From contig JAKUHH010000092.1 of the NCBI GenBank assembly GCA_022701365.1, forward strand, positions 62,001 through 126,000: a stretch of DNA of 64,000 bases. The letters run 5' to 3'. A program made the position numbers and the translations under genes. The notes beneath the pieces are model-generated. The model made no database searches, had not been told where the DNA came from, and worked only from the letters and a program-made list of their open reading frames with translations. Every line of letters begins with the position of its first letter. Within the stretch, counting starts at the first letter, position 1. The DNA is from Mycocentrospora acerina (taxonomy: Eukaryota > Ascomycota > Dothideomycetes > Pleosporales). Positions 1 to 11,214 of this stretch are shown piece after piece.

Positions 1-1094
1 AGTACCATTTCGGTGACTCTGGTAGATAGTATGGGCCGTAGGGCCTAGTTCACGGGCAATATCTGTTGCGGAAACACTGCCGCCGATCAATAGGAAGTTC
101 TGTCATGTGGTCAGCGAATCTTTCAAGTCGATTTTGATTTCTCATCTTGTGGATTCAGGAGAACTTCAAGGTTCCACTTGGCAAACATCTAGGAAAACGG
201 CGCCGCAAATGAAGTGATAAATAACACGAAATACGAGATGAAATTTTCAGACTTACCTTCCCTTGATATTCCTCTGGTTTCCGGTAACTCTTCGAGTGCT
301 GAACCCTATCGGGCCATCTACGTTTCCACTCTGCCAATCCGTGAATATCGGGCAGTTTCGCCGCATGATAATGGCCAGATGCCACTACAACAGCATCAAA
401 ATTCTAGGTCATATGAGTATTCAATCTTCATCTTCAAGGCGTCTACATACTGAAACACGCGTCTCTTTGGTAACAGCTCCAGAGGCATCGGAACGAAGGG
501 TAGTTAACTCCACCTCCCATTCGCTCCCCACTTTCGACAGTTTTTTGACTTCAGTATCATACTGTGTAATCTCATGGACACCCGCTTGTACAGCAGTGTC
601 TTGGATGTAATCCTTCAAGACATCATGCGTAACAAAATCCGGGGTGCCGACAGGAAACTTGTTCAAAGTCGTCTCGAGAAGTCTTGTGCCTACGTTGTTC
701 TTCAATCCTCGGTAGCAAGGCCTTAATTTTGTCAGCTGGTTAGCCAGTAGAAAAAACTTCACTAAGCAAGAGGCAATCGTACCCAGGCGGAGCATGTATC
801 AGCTTCTCAGCTTCCTGAGGGTTAGATACGCTCAGTGTATGAGTGGTCCCAGAGATCGATGCTGGAACTCCAGGATATACTGGCTCTAAAGGCTTTCGCT
901 CATCGTATAACCTTTCAAAGAGTTAGACATGCTACGGTAGATTGATATAGATGTGCACGCTACCAGATACCTCCAGCTGCATTGGACCGTTCGAAAACAG
1001 TAACATCAATGCCTTCTTTCTTCAAATGTCCGGCCGCTACTACACCACTTATGCCTGCTCCAATGACAGCTACACGCTTTGAATTAGGGGCCAT
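1..1094 (-). CDS. Flavin-containing monooxygenase, 5' part (runs off left edge)
   Basis: FAD/NADPH-dependent oxygenase of the FMO family. The ATG at 1094 opens MAPNSKRVAVIGAGISG, an FAD-binding GxGxxG, followed by a GGIW motif at the exon 1 end. Exon 1 is 1094-964 (donor inside the Trp codon) and exon 2 starts at 911. A later exon carries the family block FPVGTPDFV plus VLKDYIQDTA. The next has ASGHYHAAKLPDI and RVQHSKSYRKPEEYQGK, the FMO signature. The last visible exon encodes LIGGSVSATDIA, the second (NADPH) Rossmann motif, and continues past base 1. The longer frame beginning at 1148 uses TTG and is rejected. The gene is divergent from the TauD-like gene at 1685, so the two probably share a promoter. 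The substrate cannot be read from sequence. Confidence 0.88.
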
Positions 1095-1337
1095 TGGAGG
1101 GGGGAGCACAATGCCAACAAGATCAAGAGAAGTTTGGTGCAAGTTCAAAAGGATACCAGATCAGTAACCAGACAAGAGGGGATATGAACTACACGATAGC
1201 ACAGCGAGCGGAAGAGTGTTGAGAATAACCTCCGAAGAGAAGAAAACCCACGCATATTCCGCAAAGTGTACCATATCGTGATCCCAACTTCCGATAGCGT
1301 CATCACTCGTATATAGTTTCACTGCGACATCGCCTGA

Positions 1338-1353
1338 CGGATCCTAGGATCCG
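1338..1353. promoter_or_regulatory. Perfect 16-bp palindrome, CGG-N10-CCG, in the FMO/TauD promoter
   Basis: The sequence CGGATCCTAGGATCCG equals its own reverse complement. Inverted CGG triplets separated by 10 bases are a spacing used by Zn(II)2Cys6 dimers (the Put3 type). The site lies 244 bp upstream of the FMO ATG and 332 bp upstream of the TauD ATG. A Zn2Cys6 gene lies about 2.5 kb away. Binding is inference. Confidence 0.5.
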
Positions 1354-1684
1354 ATGTATTTCTAATCACTCAAAAGTCACCACAGCTGCATGGTGGTGGG
1401 TATTTAGAATGTCGAAGGATGTTGAGATGATAAGGTGGGATGAGTTCACTGGGTATACGCAATCTTCCTAGCCGATGATGTGCTATTCTACCCCGCAACA
1501 CCACAGTTGCGACACAACGTGACACGATTGTATGGTCAGATCGGTTTCCAGTTTTGTGTTAGTGAGAATGTTGGTTTTGTCAGCTTTGTTGTAGGAGATG
1601 GGATATATAACTGGTGGGTAGCATGATGTAAGGGTAGTACAAGACACTTTTCTGTTTACTTCATCTTCTTCATATTTGCCCATC

Positions 1685-2934
1685 ATGGCTCCCGTTGCAG
1701 TACCTATCCACCCGAGTATCAAAGAGAAGGACACTGTCCCACAGAAGAAGGATACTCTTGGTCTTCCAGAGCCCACAAGGCGAAGGCTGGAAAAGGCTGG
1801 CATTGATCTCTCGGAAGGATACCCCTATAGGCCAGCAAGACCCCTATACGTCGATGATGTGTTCAACATCCGTAACTATGATCGCGAATTTGTAGAGCCA
1901 GGCACGCGAGCAGACCCCGAGAAGAAGGCTCTCTTTGGCGCAGCGAAGGAAGTCATTCACCTAACAGCGCACATTGGTACTGAGATTGTGGGACTTCAGT
2001 TGAAGGACCTTACCGACCAGCAAAAGGACGAACTCGGTCTTTTGATTGCAGAGAGAAGTGTTGTGTTCTTCCGTGACCAGGATATCTCGCCTCAAGAGCA
2101 GAAGAAGCTGGGTGAATGGTACGGAGAGATCGAGGTTCATGTAAGTTTCCACCTACCAATAACAGCACCGGATACTTACAAAGACTGCAGCCTCAAGTCC
2201 CCTATGTACCTGGTGTTGAAGGAGTAACTGTGATCTGGCCTGCACTGCAAGCTCTTGAACGCCCAGCTAGCTTCAGGCAAACTGGCGGAGCATCCAGATG
2301 GCACACTGACCTCGTGCACGAGTACCGTCCAGCAGGGTAAGGCCAACTCAACAAAATTATAAATCAATTTTACTAACAAAATGGCAGTGTAACTCACCTC
2401 CACAATGACACCGTCCCCAAAATCGGCGGTGACACCCTTTGGGCCTCAGGCTACGCCGCCTACGAAAAGCTTTCCCCAGAGTTCCGCAAGATCATCGACG
2501 GCAGGCAAGCCGTCTACCGCAGCGCTCACCCCTACCTTGACCGCGAAAACCCAACCGCCGGCCCCAAGTTCGTTGAACGCACCCACCCACTCGTCCGTGT
2601 GCACCCCGCCACAGGCTGGAAAGCACTGTGGGTCAACCGGGCCATGACAGATAGGATCGTCGGTCTGGACAGAGCAGAGAGCGATGCCATCCTCAACTAT
2701 TTGTATGAGGTATACGAGACAAATGTCGATATTCAGGTGAGATTCAAGTGGACCCAGGGCACCTCTGCGCTGTGGGATAACCGTATCACGATTCACAATG
2801 CGTCGTGGGATTATGAGGGGACTGAGCCAAGACACGGAACGAGGGTTACGGCGCTTGGAGAGAAGCCGTTTTTCAAGGCGGATGCCCCTACTAGGCGGCA
2901 GGCGCTTGGTCTTGCCGGGCCAGAAGATATCTGA
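1685..2934 (+). CDS. TauD-family Fe(II)/2-oxoglutarate dioxygenase
   Basis: Non-heme iron oxygenase related to taurine/alkylsulfonate dioxygenases. Three exons, 1685-2140, 2191-2336 and 2388-2934, sum to 1149 nt (382 aa, normal for fungal TauD proteins). The facial triad is visible: His190 and Asp192 in WHTD, and His337 in RITIHNASWD. Arg349 or Arg353 in PRHGTR is the likely 2-oxoglutarate anchor. Fungal members typically oxidise a sulfonate or similar small acid and release sulfite or an aldehyde; the actual substrate is unknown here. It shares a 590-bp divergent promoter with the FMO, and the pairing of two oxygenases suggests one catabolic or tailoring route. The start is the ATG at 1685; an in-frame CTG-type start just upstream is ignored. 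Confidence 0.9.
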
Positions 2935-3836
2935 TCAGAGTGTAATCAAAATTACGATTAAATAGATAAGTTTAGGATTAGCTTAAATCTGAGATCAGAC
3001 ACTCTTGATCAATGTTCTGAAATACGAAGGTTTTGTGAGAAAAGAATGAGCCATTTTACTCCCGAATCAAACTACCGGCTGCTTGTACCTTTTTGATTAC
3101 CCGGCGCAGTAGAGAATTCTAGCCCAAGCGCGATCTAGCGCATGAATAAGAACAATTAGCTCACTGATGTCGTTTCACAACTCTTACAGTATTTGCAAGT
3201 ATTTTGTGGCATTTTTGATCTTGGAAAGGCTGGTCTGGTGTATTCGCATTAGAAATTTTCCTGTTGCCTATTGTTTTCTAGGAGTCGAAATTTGTTAGAA
3301 GTGAATAAGCCGCTAGTGCAACTAAGTGTATCCAAGAGAGCAAAAAGCTTAGCACTGATGTAAAAGAATATACCCATATTTGTAGCACCAATCTTTCCTT
3401 GGAAGTAAGTGGGTATTCTATATTTCTGGGTATCGCATACGTGTCTTGAGCTTGTTTCTGATAGATCTCGCTCTGTAGAAGAGGCATTGATGGCCAGGAC
3501 TCACAAGAATACCATAGTAGAATGGCCGAAGCTAGACCAAGAGTTTCACCGAACCGAAGCCGCGACACTACCCCGCAGAAACATGCCTGGGCCACCCGCA
3601 TGCCTTGTAACACCAGTTGTATAAACGAGGTCGAACCTTTGTGGAAATCTATCGGACCCTTACTGAGGCCAAACTGTACATTTACGAAACAATCTATATG
3701 GCCCCTCGTTCATCAAGCAGAACATCTTGACGTTTTATCACCCAATTCGGGTTGGAGTTGGATTCCGTAGTCATTGGGACCTTCTTTGATCTTTAGTGAA
3801 GGTCGATGACGGTTGCAAAGATCAGACACAAACATC
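2935..3836. other. Intergenic, no gene seen
   Basis: About 0.9 kb, moderately AT-rich. Short open frames on both strands show no recognisable domain. I looked in the 3' half for C2H2 finger exons belonging to the following regulator and found none that hold the Cys/His spacing. Confidence 0.6.
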
Positions 3837-6736
3837 ATGGATTTGGTGTGGAAGATTTCCAGCGTACCTTTACGAAAAGAGTCATCAATCATGGCAGGAA
3901 CACTGTATGTTGACCATGGGTTTGTGCTGTTCTTTAAGATCATTACTTGACAGTCAAAAAAATACTAGTGGGGTTAGGAAAAATCCTACTCCGGCGCAGG
4001 ATATACCAGCTGCAAAACGTCAACGTCAGCTCCGTCGGCGTCTAGCTCCACGAGCTTCTCAGGCTTGTCATGCCTGTGCCACATCGAAAACTAGATGTGA
4101 TAATAACCCCACATGTGAGCGTTGCCGCAGAAAAAATGCCGTCTGTATTCGAAATTCTCAGCTATCAGACCAAGAGGATGAACCGCAAGATCAGGTCACA
4201 CTTGAAAACGAAGATTTCAGAGATCAAGCTTCGCCAGGCATAACACGATCAATCCCGATTACAGTTGTCAATGATGGAATTGCAGCGACCCAATCAGAGA
4301 GTCTTCAGAACAATTTGGATATTTTTCTCACAAGCCCTTGTAGTACAGGTAGGTAGCAGGCAAGGCTCACCAGGCTACTCCATTCTGCTAACCAAATCCA
4401 ATTGTTAGTTCCCTTAAACGATGCTATTTATTCTCATGCTACCCACCCATCTACGAAGGGAACGATGGACGAGCTTGGAGGCCCTGCTCTCGGACCAGCA
4501 ACTTGGAACTTCAACGCCTCTTTTGATCTCTTTGAGCCGGACACCAGACTCGATTGGGGCGACTGGGGTCTCAATACACACGAAATTGACCTTCTCCAAA
4601 GCCTCGCACCTCCCCCAGCAACCCAAAATACGTTTACATCCCAAGATATGCCCACTGCAATTGCCTCTCCCTTACCTCCCAACGATGAAAATGAGAGTAC
4701 ATATGACGTGCAACAGGCTTTTAGCCAATCTATTGGTCAATGGACCCCAAACTCCGGCCATTATCGAGCGCACGGAGAGAAGAACATGGTGTCAAAAGAT
4801 CTGATCAGCCTTAAAGTGGATGTTTTAGGACAATGGGACCCTTTCATTTCAACCGAACCATTGATACCTCGCACGCGAGATAAACTCGTCGCCATGGCAG
4901 TGGCTTCCTGTGAACCTAGCAACATTAATGCTGTAATCTCAGCATTTCCAGCTGTTGATGTCCTGGAACACCTAATAAATACATCTTTGACGAATCAAAA
5001 AGGTTCTGTAGTTGGCTACATCCATGTTCCCACTTTTTCTAAATCGGAGAGTCGCGTTGAGACTCTTGCAGCGATGGTAATTAACGGTACTCTTGGATCA
5101 TCAAGCAGGGCGGTCCAGAAGTTTGGATACGGGCTAGGAGAAATACTAAGTAACTATTTACATGTCCAAGTATGTGGCGGCTCTCATGGAAGTAGTTCGC
5201 CGCAACGAACTAATTTGTATCTCCTTCTAGGCCGAGCGAGAGTACTCACTCACTAGAGATCTACAATATTTGCAAGCTTTTTGCTTAGACATCCATGACT
5301 CATTGTGGAGCGGGTTTAAAAACAAAATGGAATTAGCTGGAGGTATCACTGGAGTACTAGTAAACGTAAGACAAGCCCGAGTTATTGGTTAAGTACGTAT
5401 CAGATTACTTACAATCTCTGCATAGATGTTGAGAGTTGGGGGTCGTTTCCGCCGTGCAACATATCCTCCGATAGCCCCAACTTCTGCCGATGTTGGTGAC
5501 ATCTTGGATAAAAAGTGGCGTGCGTGGGTGGTAAAAGAGTCGTTCAAGAGGTAAGTTATTTCACATATATCATTACATTGCTTATATGTGCTTGAGATGC
5601 AAGTTTCAGTATTGCTTGCTTTGGGCTAACTGTGCTGACTTTCACCGAAAAGGATGGTCTACTATATACAAATTCACTGTGTTCAGAAGTCATTCATAAC
5701 CTCTACAGTAGGGTCGCTGCTTTCCCCGTCTGAACTTTCGCTGCCACTACCCGAATCACGCGAATTGTGGCTTGCACCATCCGCTGTCCATTGGAAACAA
5801 GCTTTCCTGGGTCTACAGTCAAAAGGCCAGCATCGAGTGCCATCTGTAATTGAATGTATCGGGGATCCCAGCAAGGCACGCGTTCTTCCTACGATGTGTG
5901 ATCGCGAATTCGCAAGTCTGGTTCAGCTCTATGCAATTGCATCATTAGTATACAGTTTCAAGCACACGCAATCTTTGTTTGCAACCAAAAACTCTATTCT
6001 CAACAAGGTAACACTGATTGCAGATGAAAGTCAAGAAAGGAGGCTGGAACAAGTCATCCAAGCTCTCAGCGCGGGCTACGGCGACTACGAATCCCAAGAG
6101 ACTGCTGGGTGGAACTTGCTTTGCGACCTGACTTCAATGCACCTTCACACTTCCTTCGATCAAATAGAGCTCTTCGCCGGGCGAGAAGGACCTGATGAGG
6201 CTCGTTCGACATACCCTGCTCTTCGCTCATGGTTTCAAAGCGAGTCGTCGCGGCATGCCGTGTGGCATGCGGGTCAAGTCTTGCGTCGTATGAGAGCCAT
6301 CCCTGTCGGCACTTTACATGTTTTTCATGCTCTAGCCTGTTACCATGCAAGCTTGTGCTTGTACGTTTATGGACTCCTCTCAAAATTCAGTACCAATCGG
6401 GCGGCCTCACCGATGCCTTTGTCCACAGAGACGGCTGTCCTTCTCGATGGAGAAGAAACGCTCGCAACGCGACGCTGGATTTTATTGAACATCGGAACAC
6501 CAATGATTGCGAGAAGCCCAAAGGAACCCAGATTGTTGCCACAGTCAAACGGGAGGATCCCAATTAATTCAGGGAGCAAAACCATGTCCGTGGTAATTGA
6601 GATTATACGTAAAAAGTTCCAGGAGCGGTCAGATACACAGCCTCTACTTGTGAACAATATCTGCCGACTGATGGAATCAATTGGAAAAATGGACGACGCT
6701 GAAACGCTCAACACAAAAGATACAAATGACCGATAA
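3837..6736 (+). CDS. Zn(II)2Cys6 transcription factor with long regulatory domain
   Basis: Nuclear DNA-binding regulator. Proposed exons: 3837-3904, 3954-4348, 4409-5169, 5231-5365, 5426-5550, 5653-6736. They total 2568 nt (855 aa) and close in frame. The binuclear zinc cluster has Cys61, 64, 71, 77, 80 and 87 (CHAC-x6-C-x5-C-x2-C-x6-C), preceded by a basic stretch KRQRQLRRR. The middle and C-terminal parts match the fungal-specific regulator family that often carries C2H2 fingers in front of the C6 cluster: QWTPNSGH, then RDKLVAMAVASC, then LSLPLPESRELWLAPSA. No C2H2 fingers are seen in this copy. The N-terminus is the weak point: ATG 3837, ATG 3891 or ATG 3907 are all possible. It sits inside the oxygenase cluster and may control it. 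Confidence 0.82.
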
Positions 6737-6944
6737 AGGCGTGTTTTTGTACACGAGACGGGTGAAGCTGTAACAAGTTCATACACACCATAGCACCATT
6801 CATTGTAAAAGAATGTTGCGAAGCCACCTAGTCTAGCATCATCGAGTAAAACTTGAACATTTCCTAAAAGTACCACAATAACTAGCATTACTTGTCGCAC
6901 TGAACATAATTTTTCCTTGCGCCTTTCAACGAGAATGATATATT

Positions 6945-7745
6945 TTAGCTTAGAGTAGATCCTCCAGCTACAGGGATATAAAGCCCATTCAGCCATGCAG
7001 CTTCCTCTTCGCATAATGTTGCGACCATCCACGCGACTTCTGAGGGCTCGGCCATACGGGATGCCACTGGGGTTGCCTCACAAGTCCTCATTATGGTCTC
7101 TAGGACATGGCGCGGTGCGGCGTGAATCGCTTCTGTGGCTACCGGCCCAGGAGCCACCGTATTCACAGTACATCCGTATCGTCGAGGCAACTCCCTAGCC
7201 CAGCAGCGGGTAAAGCTTTCGATCATCCCTTTCGTACCAGTGTAGATGGACATGTTGTGCTCAGGATTGCGTGAGGCGGAGCTTGAAATATTTATTATGC
7301 GGGAGTTTATTGGAGTTAGATATCTCAGAACAGCTCTTGTGAGCAAAAAGGTTCCCCGACCATTCAGGCCAACGACACGGTCCCAGGTGCTTAAAATGGA
7401 TTCTTCCTCTGCGAAATCCATTGAGTTTGGTAAGGAAAGACCGGCGTTGTTCACGAGGATGTCGATGCTACCAAACTCCATGATAGCGGCTTGCACCAAT
7501 TTCGAGGGACCGTCAATAGTTGAGAGATCGGCTTCAACAATAATGGCCTTGGAGGGGCGATGCAGGCTCTCAAGAACAGCTTCAGCGTTTCTCCTTTCAG
7601 ACTCAAAAGGATAGTTGATGACTACACTGGATCCACGAAGGGAAAGTTCTTGAGCAATCGCGGCACCGATGCCAGATGAGGATCCACTCACTATGGCAAC
7701 CTTCCCAGCCAGAGATGCCAGTGGTATCCTTGATGGATTCGCCAT
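6945..7745 (-). CDS. Short-chain dehydrogenase/reductase (classical SDR)
   Basis: Soluble NAD(P)(H)-dependent oxidoreductase of 266 aa in a single exon, a normal length for classical SDRs. The cofactor motif is Gly21-Ser-Ser-Ser-Gly25-Ile-Gly27. NNAG is at 99-102. The catalytic residues are Ser155, Tyr168 and Lys172, with the standard S-x12-Y-x3-K spacing. The C-terminus ends VAGGSTLS, typical of the family. The start ATG at 7745 is followed directly by the Rossmann beta strand. It is convergent with the regulator (about 210 bp between stops) and divergent from the P450 across 613 bp. The context suggests it oxidises or reduces an intermediate of the same small pathway; the substrate is not readable. 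Confidence 0.9.
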   Translation of the reverse strand: MANPSRIPLASLAGKVAIVSGSSSGIGAAIAQELSLRGSSVVINYPFESERRNAEAVLESLHRPSKAIIVEADLSTIDGPSKLVQAAIMEFGSIDILVNNAGLSLPNSMDFAEEESILSTWDRVVGLNGRGTFLLTRAVLRYLTPINSRIINISSSASRNPEHNMSIYTGTKGMIESFTRCWARELPRRYGCTVNTVAPGPVATEAIHAAPRHVLETIMRTCEATPVASRMAEPSEVAWMVATLCEEEAAWLNGLYIPVAGGSTLS

Positions 7746-8358
7746 AGCTGCAGGTTTTTCGTTGTCCAGATGATATTTTGTGTATTGACAGACACAAAAC
7801 TTGTCTTCATTCTACCTTTGTCGAGGACTCTGTTGCTTTTGGCTTGCGGATGCCGATTCCAACTAAGATGTTTCCCGACGAACTAGTCGCAGCTAAAACT
7901 AAAAGGTACACGAAATTGGGCTGCTCGGGTCGGGTCAGTTATTGTACTACTGTTAGATTTCCATACTCAATGCTCGATTTGGTGGTAATCTGCTGTCACA
8001 AGATCCAATTGAACGATAATAGAAAAACACGTAGGCTCGGAGGCCTGTTTTGGCAGTCGGAAATGCATCATCGGCATTCCGAGACATATTATCGGCATCC
8101 CGTGGCTTACAGATCCGTCATTTCGAAGCGAAAAGTTGACAACTCTTAGAGGAAATTTAGTATTACGCGTGGAATTCTTTAGTTAACAAAATTATTGAAT
8201 ATATTTATAAGAGAAAATTTTGAGTATAGACTTATCAGATTCCTTTGTGATAGCATTTGTCTAAACTTTACCAGTCGAGAAAATCTTGCACCTAGCAGCT
8301 AGTCAATACTTTTTTCTCAGTGTCTATCTTTTAATTCACAAAGCATAATAGATTCTCC
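7746..8358. promoter_or_regulatory. Divergent SDR/P450 promoter with paired CGG-N4-CCG sites
   Basis: Two near-identical elements, TCGGCATTCCG (CGG at 8072) and TCGGCATCCCG (CGG at 8093), lie one behind the other exactly 21 bp apart, two helical turns. A further CGG lies at 8058. Both are 250-290 bp upstream of the P450 start. Inverted CGG triplets are candidate Zn2Cys6 sites; the spacing (N4) differs from that of the FMO/TauD palindrome (N10). Confidence 0.45.
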
Positions 8359-10279
8359 ATGAGCAGAATGGTGACACTAATACCACCTCTAGCCAGTCTT
8401 CAATTAACGCCAATCAAGTCAATCGCGCTCCTGACTATTATCTCTGTTATAAGCCTCGTCGCTTGGAGCATCAGCAGCAGCATCAAAGCGAAACGAAAAT
8501 ACAATTTGCCAAACCTCATCCCTGGCCTTCCTATAATCGGCAACACTCATCAACTACCTTCTCAAGATCTCTGTCTCCATGTTGAGCAGTTGGCCAAAGA
8601 TCATGGTGGCGACATGTGAGCAGTCCCAAATACACTATCTGTTGACCCTTTCAGGGATCACAAATCCAATTATATTTTGCTAAATCGTTGCTGACACCTT
8701 TAAAAAAAACTAGGTTCACCTTGAAGATTGGTTCCTCGTATTGGATATTTCTAAACTCAAGGCGAGACGTGGCTGAGCTCCTAGAAAAACGTGCGAGCAA
8801 GTACTCATCGCGGATGAAGTTTCCCATGGCGTTTGACGTCATATCGAATCAAAAGCGGAAATTGCTGATGCCGTATGGAGATTTATGGCGCAGAGAGAGG
8901 AAAGTTATGCATTCGATTCTTAACGTTAATCAACAGACAATCTTCCAGCCATTTCAAGACACGGAGTCGAAAACCTTGTTGTACAACTACCTTCAAGATC
9001 CAACTTGTTGGTGGAAGGCGCATGGAACCTATTCGGCTTCGGTGATAATGAGTGTAGTTTTTGGCCGGCGTGCCGCCATTGGCGATATGAATATGGAAGC
9101 ATCTCTCCGAGTCTCTGAAGAATTTGAGCACTATTTGGAGCCTGGCCGAGCAATCGTTGACGTGTTCCCATTCCTACTCAAGATCCCCTGGTTTAAATGG
9201 CTTCAGCCATGGAGACAGTACGGTGATGATTTGCACAGACGAACAACCAAGTAAGCCGTATCTCTCCCTATGTTTCCCTCAAACACACACAGTATTCCAC
9301 CTCCCATCCCCATCCAGCTAACCCAACCACAGCATCTACAAAAAAGAAATGGACGACCTCCGCCAACGAAGACGACTAGGAACCCAACCCCCATGCTTCA
9401 TGTCGGAGATTCTCGACTCAAAACAACACACACAATTCAGCGAAGAAGAGCTCCTCTACATAGGCGGTGCCCTCATGGAAGCCGGCGCAGGAACCACCCG
9501 CTCATCCCTCCACCAATGCATAGCCGGTGCCCTAGCCCACCCAGACTGGCCACAACGAGCCCGCGCCCAACTCGACCACGTATGCGGAGCAAACGCCGAG
9601 AGACTACCCAACCCAAACGACGCCATCAACCTACCCATCATCAAAGCAGCCGTCAAGGAAAGCCTCCGCTGGAAGTAAGTCATCCAGGAGCATTACACCC
9701 CACTGCAACGCCAACTAACACGTCCATGTAGACCCACAGTCGCAGACATCGGGGTACCGCACGCCCTCTCCGAAGACGACAACTACAAGGGTTACTCCAT
9801 CCCCGCCGGCACAGTCATCGCATACAACCACTGGGCCATTGCCAACTCGCCCTCCGAGTACGACCAGCCCGAGCGCTTCTGGCCAGAACGCTTCATCAAC
9901 GACGACCTCGACAAGCCGACAAAGGGACACCTTGGGTTCGGCGCAGGTACGCATCCATCCGTTCCTTCGTTCCTTCGTTCGTTCGTTCATTTCCTCATCT
10001 CCACACTCTCCCCAGCTAACTCATACACACGTGCGTGTGCATCTAGGCCGAAGAGTCTGCGTAGGCTACAACGTAGCAGTCAGCAACATGTTTATCGCCC
10101 TAGCTCGTCTGCTCTACTGCTTTGAATTCGAGGCCGTGGACGCCGCGCCGCTTGATCTCTCGCGCCCGCTCAGGGGAACCATTGACAAGCCTGCGTTCCA
10201 GGTTAGGATAAAGGTTAGGAGCGAGGCTCATCGCCGGCTTATCCTGCGGGAGTGCAGGGACGTGGCGCTTAATATGTAA
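8359..10279 (+). CDS. Cytochrome P450 monooxygenase
   Basis: Microsomal heme-thiolate monooxygenase. Five exons, 8359-8615, 8714-9250, 9333-9674, 9732-9946 and 10047-10279, sum to 1584 nt (527 aa). An N-terminal hydrophobic anchor is followed by the proline-rich hinge PNLIPGLPIIGN. The K-helix ExxR is Glu374/Arg377 in KESLRWK. The heme loop FGAGRRVCVGYN carries the axial Cys455. The I-helix reads MEAGAGTTRS, so the usual acidic residue of (A/G)Gx(D/E)T(T/S) is glycine here. Family membership is secure; the CYP number and substrate are not assignable by eye. It is divergent from the SDR and likely co-regulated with it. Intron 4 holds a small TTCG-rich simple repeat. Confidence 0.93.
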
Positions 10280-11214
10280 ACGGTTTTTGATTGTTTGGGG
10301 GAGAGCCTTCTTTTTTTTTCTGGATAGGAAGGGACATTGTGGATGGGGGGGTTTTTTTGAGGTAAGGAAGCCAAAAAAAGAAAAAAGAAAACGATGATGA
10401 ACCTATGTGAATGAATTATATTTTTAAAAAAAAAGAAAAAGTATTAAAAAAAAGGTTATCAAGATTATATATCTCCTTCCTTCGCTCCCTTCTCTTCCTC
10501 TTCCTCTCGCACATTATTGAAAAAATCATACTTTATCAGAGACCATGCATGCATGCATGTCGCATCGCATCGTACTGTGTCGAACAACAAGTACTCCCCT
10601 CTTAACCAATTAAACTAAAAAAAAATCTTATTTGTACCTCTCAAGTAAGCAAGCAAACAATCAAATCTCACAACTTGAATATATATACATATATACATAC
10701 ATATAAAATCCAACATAGGTAGTAGGCAAGCCACGCACTCCTCATACCTCTCCAACACCTATCCCCTTAAAATAAAAAAAGAGCAAGGAATGATATATTA
10801 AATGCTAGGTTGGAGCGAGTCTTCAGGGGGAAGAAGAAGAAGAAGAAGAAGAAGAAAAAGGGTGTCACCAGACTAAAAGCTTAGCAGACAGAGGATAGCA
10901 TAACATGCACACACCATCATCTCAATTTAAAAAGGTGCAAAGCTTACTATGCAACGTAACAAAGGGGGGACAAGGAAGGAGCAGCAAGCAATGTGAACCC
11001 GCAAAAGCAGGATGAAATGAATTTTGTTGTTGAGAAGAAAAAAATTCACATGTAAAAAAAGGCATCAACACGGAAGAAAAAGAGCTGCGCTAAAAAAATG
11101 ACCACAGTGAGAATAAAAATACTAACAAGACAAGTCCACATATACTACCTACCCCCTGTATCATTCCTAAGCCCGTACTGTTGCAATTTACCGCCTCCAA
11201 TTCATGGTTGTTTC
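10280..11214. other. AT-rich, low-complexity gap
   Basis: Contains A/T homopolymer runs, a GCAT repeat near 10545-10560, TA-rich stretches and a GAA microsatellite (10830-10856). It holds the 3' ends of the P450 and of SAM decarboxylase, which converge here. No coding signal. Confidence 0.6.
10830..10856. repeat. GAA trinucleotide microsatellite
   Basis: About nine uninterrupted GAA units in the non-coding gap between the P450 and SAM decarboxylase. Confidence 0.85.

Noticed and set aside
3409..3900. Possible degenerate C2H2 fingers upstream of the first regulator
   Set aside because: Cys and His occur but not with C-x2-4-C-x12-H-x3-5-H spacing in any single frame.
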